Below are positions 34,784 to 36,639 of a stretch of 36,639 nucleotides of DNA, piece after piece (the first letter of the stretch is position 1; every line of letters starts with the position of its first letter). A model generated the notes under the pieces. The model saw only the letters and a program-made list of their open reading frames with translations, did no database searches and was not told where the DNA came from. A program made the translations under genes and the position numbers. The stretch is from Gammaproteobacteria bacterium (lineage in GTDB: Bacteria; Pseudomonadota; Gammaproteobacteria; SZUA-229): NCBI GenBank assembly GCA_022340645.1, contig JAJDNP010000007.1:1-36639 (forward strand), read 5' to 3'.

Positions 34784-36166
34784 TTATACTCTGCTTTTGC
34801 CTACTTCGCGTAAATTGTACTGTTTAAGTTTGCGGTAAAGTGTACGTTCACTGATACACAGCTCTTCAGCAACTTTAGCCCGGTGACCATTGTGCTGATG
34901 CAGCAGCGATTCGATATATGATGCCTCAACTTCAGTTAATGGTCGATTGGTACTGGGCGACCTGGTATTTGCAGCGTGCGCCTTGCTGTAGTGGACAGCC
35001 ATGGTTTTGATATTAATACTTCCCAGGTTGTTCGAGTTCAACAGGTCTGGTGTAATTTTGCCCGTTGTTGCTGCGGCGGCTGCTTTGAGCAAAATATTAC
35101 GGAGTTCACGTATGTTGCCGGGGTAGTCATAAGTTTGCAGTGCGTGTCTAGCTTCATCGGTAATCCTGCACTTCGCACCATTTTTCGCCCTGGCAGTTAA
35201 TAGCAATGCATCAATCAGCGGCTTGATATCGCTATGTCGCTCCCTGAGTGGGGGAATCGTTATGGAGATGCCGGCAATGCGGTAATAGAGATCTGCTCTG
35301 AATGTGCCCTGTTCGACCATTTCTCGTAAGTTGTTATGCGTAGAGCAAATGATGCGAAAATCCACATGATAATCTTCGCGGCCGCCCAGACGCCGATAAC
35401 TGCCTGTTTCCAGCACACGCAATAACCGCCCCTGTAAGTCTAGCGGTACTTCATCGATTTCGTCCATGAACAGGGTGCCATGTTTCGCACTTTCTATTAA
35501 ACCATTACGACGGCCCACACAGCCGGTAAATGCGCCACGTTCATGGCCAAATAATTCGCTTTCAAAAATGCCTTCAGCAATAGAAGCACAATCGATGGCG
35601 ATAAAGGGGTGGGCTTTTCGATTTGATTTGTTGTGAATATATCTGGCCGCAAGCCCCTTGCCAACCCCAATTTCACCATTCAGTAAAACCGGTATGTCTG
35701 AGCTTGCCGCTTCCGACATTTGTTCTAGACAGGTCACAAACGCCGGCGAATTACCGATCATTCGCTGCTGACCGCAGGCCAAATCATCTTGTTTGGCTAT
35801 TGGTAAAAAAGTTTCACCGAGAAACAGTTCGCCATCAGTACCATAAACAGGTGTGCCTTTGATGCGGACATATTCTTCATTATTGCTGCAATCGAAGTGA
35901 ACATGCAAAACCTGGTGGATGCCTCTGGTTTCAAAAACTTTTTTGTGGGGACAGTCTTCACCCTTTAAATAGCAGGGTATATCAGAATGGTGAGAAATCT
36001 GATGGCATTTTAGGCCGATGATTTCTTCAATATTTTTGTTGTAGGAATCGCAGTAGGCTTTGTTTGCGGCTACTATTTTGTAATCTTTATCAATGATGAC
36101 AAAGCAATTATCAGAAGCATCGATAATGCTTTGCAGATTTAACTGAATCATGTTTGAAAAAGGCAT
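34784..36166 (-). CDS. fisR: FisR-like sigma-54-dependent regulator with PAS domain
   Basis: A 460-aa bacterial enhancer-binding protein. The N-terminal PAS domain (about 12-120) has C54, C65 and C72 (CHQISHH, PCYLKG, DCPHK). Their 11- and 7-residue spacing equals that of the FisR cysteines C53, C64 and C71, which I recall as sulfane-sulfur sensors in Cupriavidus. The AAA+ domain has Walker A GEIGVGK (164-170), Walker B TLFMDE (231-236) and the loop GAFTGC (211-216) in place of GAFTGA. A Fis-type helix-turn-helix ends the chain (VAEELCISERTLYRKLKQYNL). ATG 36166 is chosen because AAGGG lies 5 bases upstream; the GTG at 36172 overlaps that site. It probably controls sqr in response to sulfide oxidation products, by homology and position. 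Confidence 0.85.
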   Translation of the reverse strand: MPFSNMIQLNLQSIIDASDNCFVIIDKDYKIVAANKAYCDSYNKNIEEIIGLKCHQISHHSDIPCYLKGEDCPHKKVFETRGIHQVLHVHFDCSNNEEYVRIKGTPVYGTDGELFLGETFLPIAKQDDLACGQQRMIGNSPAFVTCLEQMSEAASSDIPVLLNGEIGVGKGLAARYIHNKSNRKAHPFIAIDCASIAEGIFESELFGHERGAFTGCVGRRNGLIESAKHGTLFMDEIDEVPLDLQGRLLRVLETGSYRRLGGREDYHVDFRIICSTHNNLREMVEQGTFRADLYYRIAGISITIPPLRERHSDIKPLIDALLLTARAKNGAKCRITDEARHALQTYDYPGNIRELRNILLKAAAAATTGKITPDLLNSNNLGSINIKTMAVHYSKAHAANTRSPSTNRPLTEVEASYIESLLHQHNGHRAKVAEELCISERTLYRKLKQYNLREVGKSRV

Positions 36167-36194
36167 TGGCACCCTTGAACGGTGATACTTTCAA

Positions 36195-36266
36195 GAAAGA
36201 ATCATTCTAATTTAGTTTTTGACATATATCAATCTTCATGCTTCAGCTCTTAATCATGATTCTTTC
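36195..36266. promoter_or_regulatory. 11-bp inverted repeat flanking the fisR promoter
   Basis: GAAAGAATCAT (36195-36205) and ATGATTCTTTC (36256-36266) are perfect inverted copies, centres 61 bases apart. One overlaps the -10 of the fisR promoter, the other lies upstream of its -35. The layout suits autoregulation with DNA looping, perhaps by the FisR-like protein itself. Confidence 0.5.
36204..36232 (-). promoter_or_regulatory. Sigma-70 promoter of the fisR-like gene
   Basis: On the minus strand TTGATA (36227-36232) and TAGAAT (36204-36209) are 17 bases apart, each matching five of six consensus bases. Transcription would start near 36197, about 30 bases before the ATG. Confidence 0.65.
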
Positions 36267-36405
36267 AGAATACTTTTTGATTTCTGCTGTTATTTAGAAA
36301 GTACAGATTTATGCAAAATATAAAAGTGCTGCCTGCTCCGCTATTATGAAAAGCAGTTATAAAACACTGAAATAAAAATTAATATTAAAAATTTGCTACA
36401 GATTA

Positions 36406-36433
36406 TTGAATACTTGATGAAATAACGTAATAT
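36406..36433 (+). promoter_or_regulatory. Candidate promoter of tRNA-Ser
   Basis: TTGAAT (36406-36411) and TAATAT (36428-36433) are 16 bases apart and followed by a GC-rich ACGCGC stretch, typical of stable-RNA promoters. The hexamers match only in part. Confidence 0.4.
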
Positions 36434-36460
36434 ACGCGCTTTCTCAAATACTGAGATTTC

Positions 36461-36550
36461 GGAAGGGTGGCTGAGCGGTTGAAAGCACCAGTCTTGAAAA
36501 CTGGCGAGGGTTTACGCCCTCCGTGGGTTCAAATCCCACCTCTTCCGCCA
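36461..36550 (+). tRNA. serT: tRNA-Ser(UGA)
   Basis: A 90-base class II tRNA with a 3' CCA encoded. Acceptor stem GGAAGGG pairs with CTCTTCC (one G-U). The anticodon stem CCAGT/ACTGG holds loop CTTGAAA with anticodon TGA, which reads UCA-type serine codons. The long variable arm (CGAGGGTTTACGCCCTC) is typical of tRNA-Ser, and the T arm is GTGGG-TTCAAAT-CCCAC. No sign of an integrated element is seen in the 89 bases that follow. Confidence 0.97.
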
Positions 36551-36561
36551 GTTATGTAATT

Positions 36562-36597
36562 AAGCTCTTGTAAAAAAAGGGCTTTTTTATTTTTTAT
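36562..36597 (+). terminator. Weak terminator after tRNA-Ser
   Basis: AAGCTC and GGGCTT can form a 6-bp stem (one G-U) with an A-rich 11-base loop, followed by TTTTATTTTTT. Stem is short, so the call is tentative. Confidence 0.5.
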
Positions 36598-36639
36598 CAT
36601 TCCTATATACGTTTCTATATACGGCCTAATAAAGTTATT

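Noticed and set aside
36551-36639. Integrated element at the tRNA-Ser 3' end
   Set aside because: No repeat of the tRNA 3' end and no integrase appear in the 89 bases available; the window is too short to decide.

Overview
The window reads as a chromosomal stretch of a gammaproteobacterium. Several conserved gammaproteobacterial neighbourhoods are present: rne divergent from rluC-HAD-sppA; a YcbB/YcbK-type cell-wall pair; surE-pcm-yqaA-nlpD-rpoS; accA followed by tilS; truD and aat. A sulfide:quinone oxidoreductase sits next to a FisR-like sigma-54 activator, which points to an organism that oxidises or detoxifies sulfide. I cannot name a genus from sequence alone. No prophage, conjugative module, transposase gene or CRISPR array is visible. 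Almost all genes are housekeeping; the novelty lies in the intergenic DNA and in the sulfide and lipid-export modules.

Layout. 1-7.5 kb: rlmD (+), convergent with the rluC-HAD-sppA operon (-); then rne (+) with a long structured leader, convergent with a low-molecular-weight phosphotyrosine phosphatase (-). 7.9-12.4 kb: L,D-transpeptidase and MepK-like endopeptidase (+), cysS (+), and an Smr-domain gene (-) sharing its stop with cysS. 12.6-17.3 kb: surE-pcm-yqaA-nlpD-rpoS (+), ending in a clear intrinsic terminator. 17.5-22 kb: Mth938-like gene (-), hom (+), thrC (-, convergent with hom, which is unusual), aat (-). 22-27.7 kb: a minus-strand module of TetR regulator, RND/MMPL permease, LolA-like periplasmic protein and outer-membrane beta-barrel, probably moving a lipid or other hydrophobic molecule to the outer membrane. 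27.7-32.3 kb: SGNH lipoprotein (-), truD, accA and tilS (+). 32.3-36.6 kb: BI-1/YccA membrane protein (-), sqr (+), fisR-like regulator (-), tRNA-Ser(UGA).

Repeats. Several classes of non-coding palindromic repeat occupy intergenic gaps. (1) Two 67-bp REPIN-like pairs flank the beta-barrel gene. (2) A 283-bp composite element at 23305-23587 has 21-bp perfect terminal inverted repeats and encloses two roughly 100-nt hairpins; related ends occur at 18037 and 34736. (3) Small elements end in tandem 9-10 nt units (positions 1-30, 21074-21253, 30706-30856). The composite element and a REPIN separate the beta-barrel gene from the rest of its transport operon and end five bases before its start codon.

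Regulation. The sequence supports a sigma-70-type promoter and a perfect 11-bp hairpin in the rne leader, a sigma-70-type promoter for fisR with an 11-bp inverted repeat around it, repeated CTGACA motifs before sqr, and palindromes before tetR. Three cysteines in the PAS domain of the FisR-like protein match the spacing I recall for the sulfane-sulfur-sensing cysteines of FisR. Its GAFTGA loop reads GAFTGC, and I see no -24/-12 promoter before sqr, so how the pair is wired is an open and interesting question.
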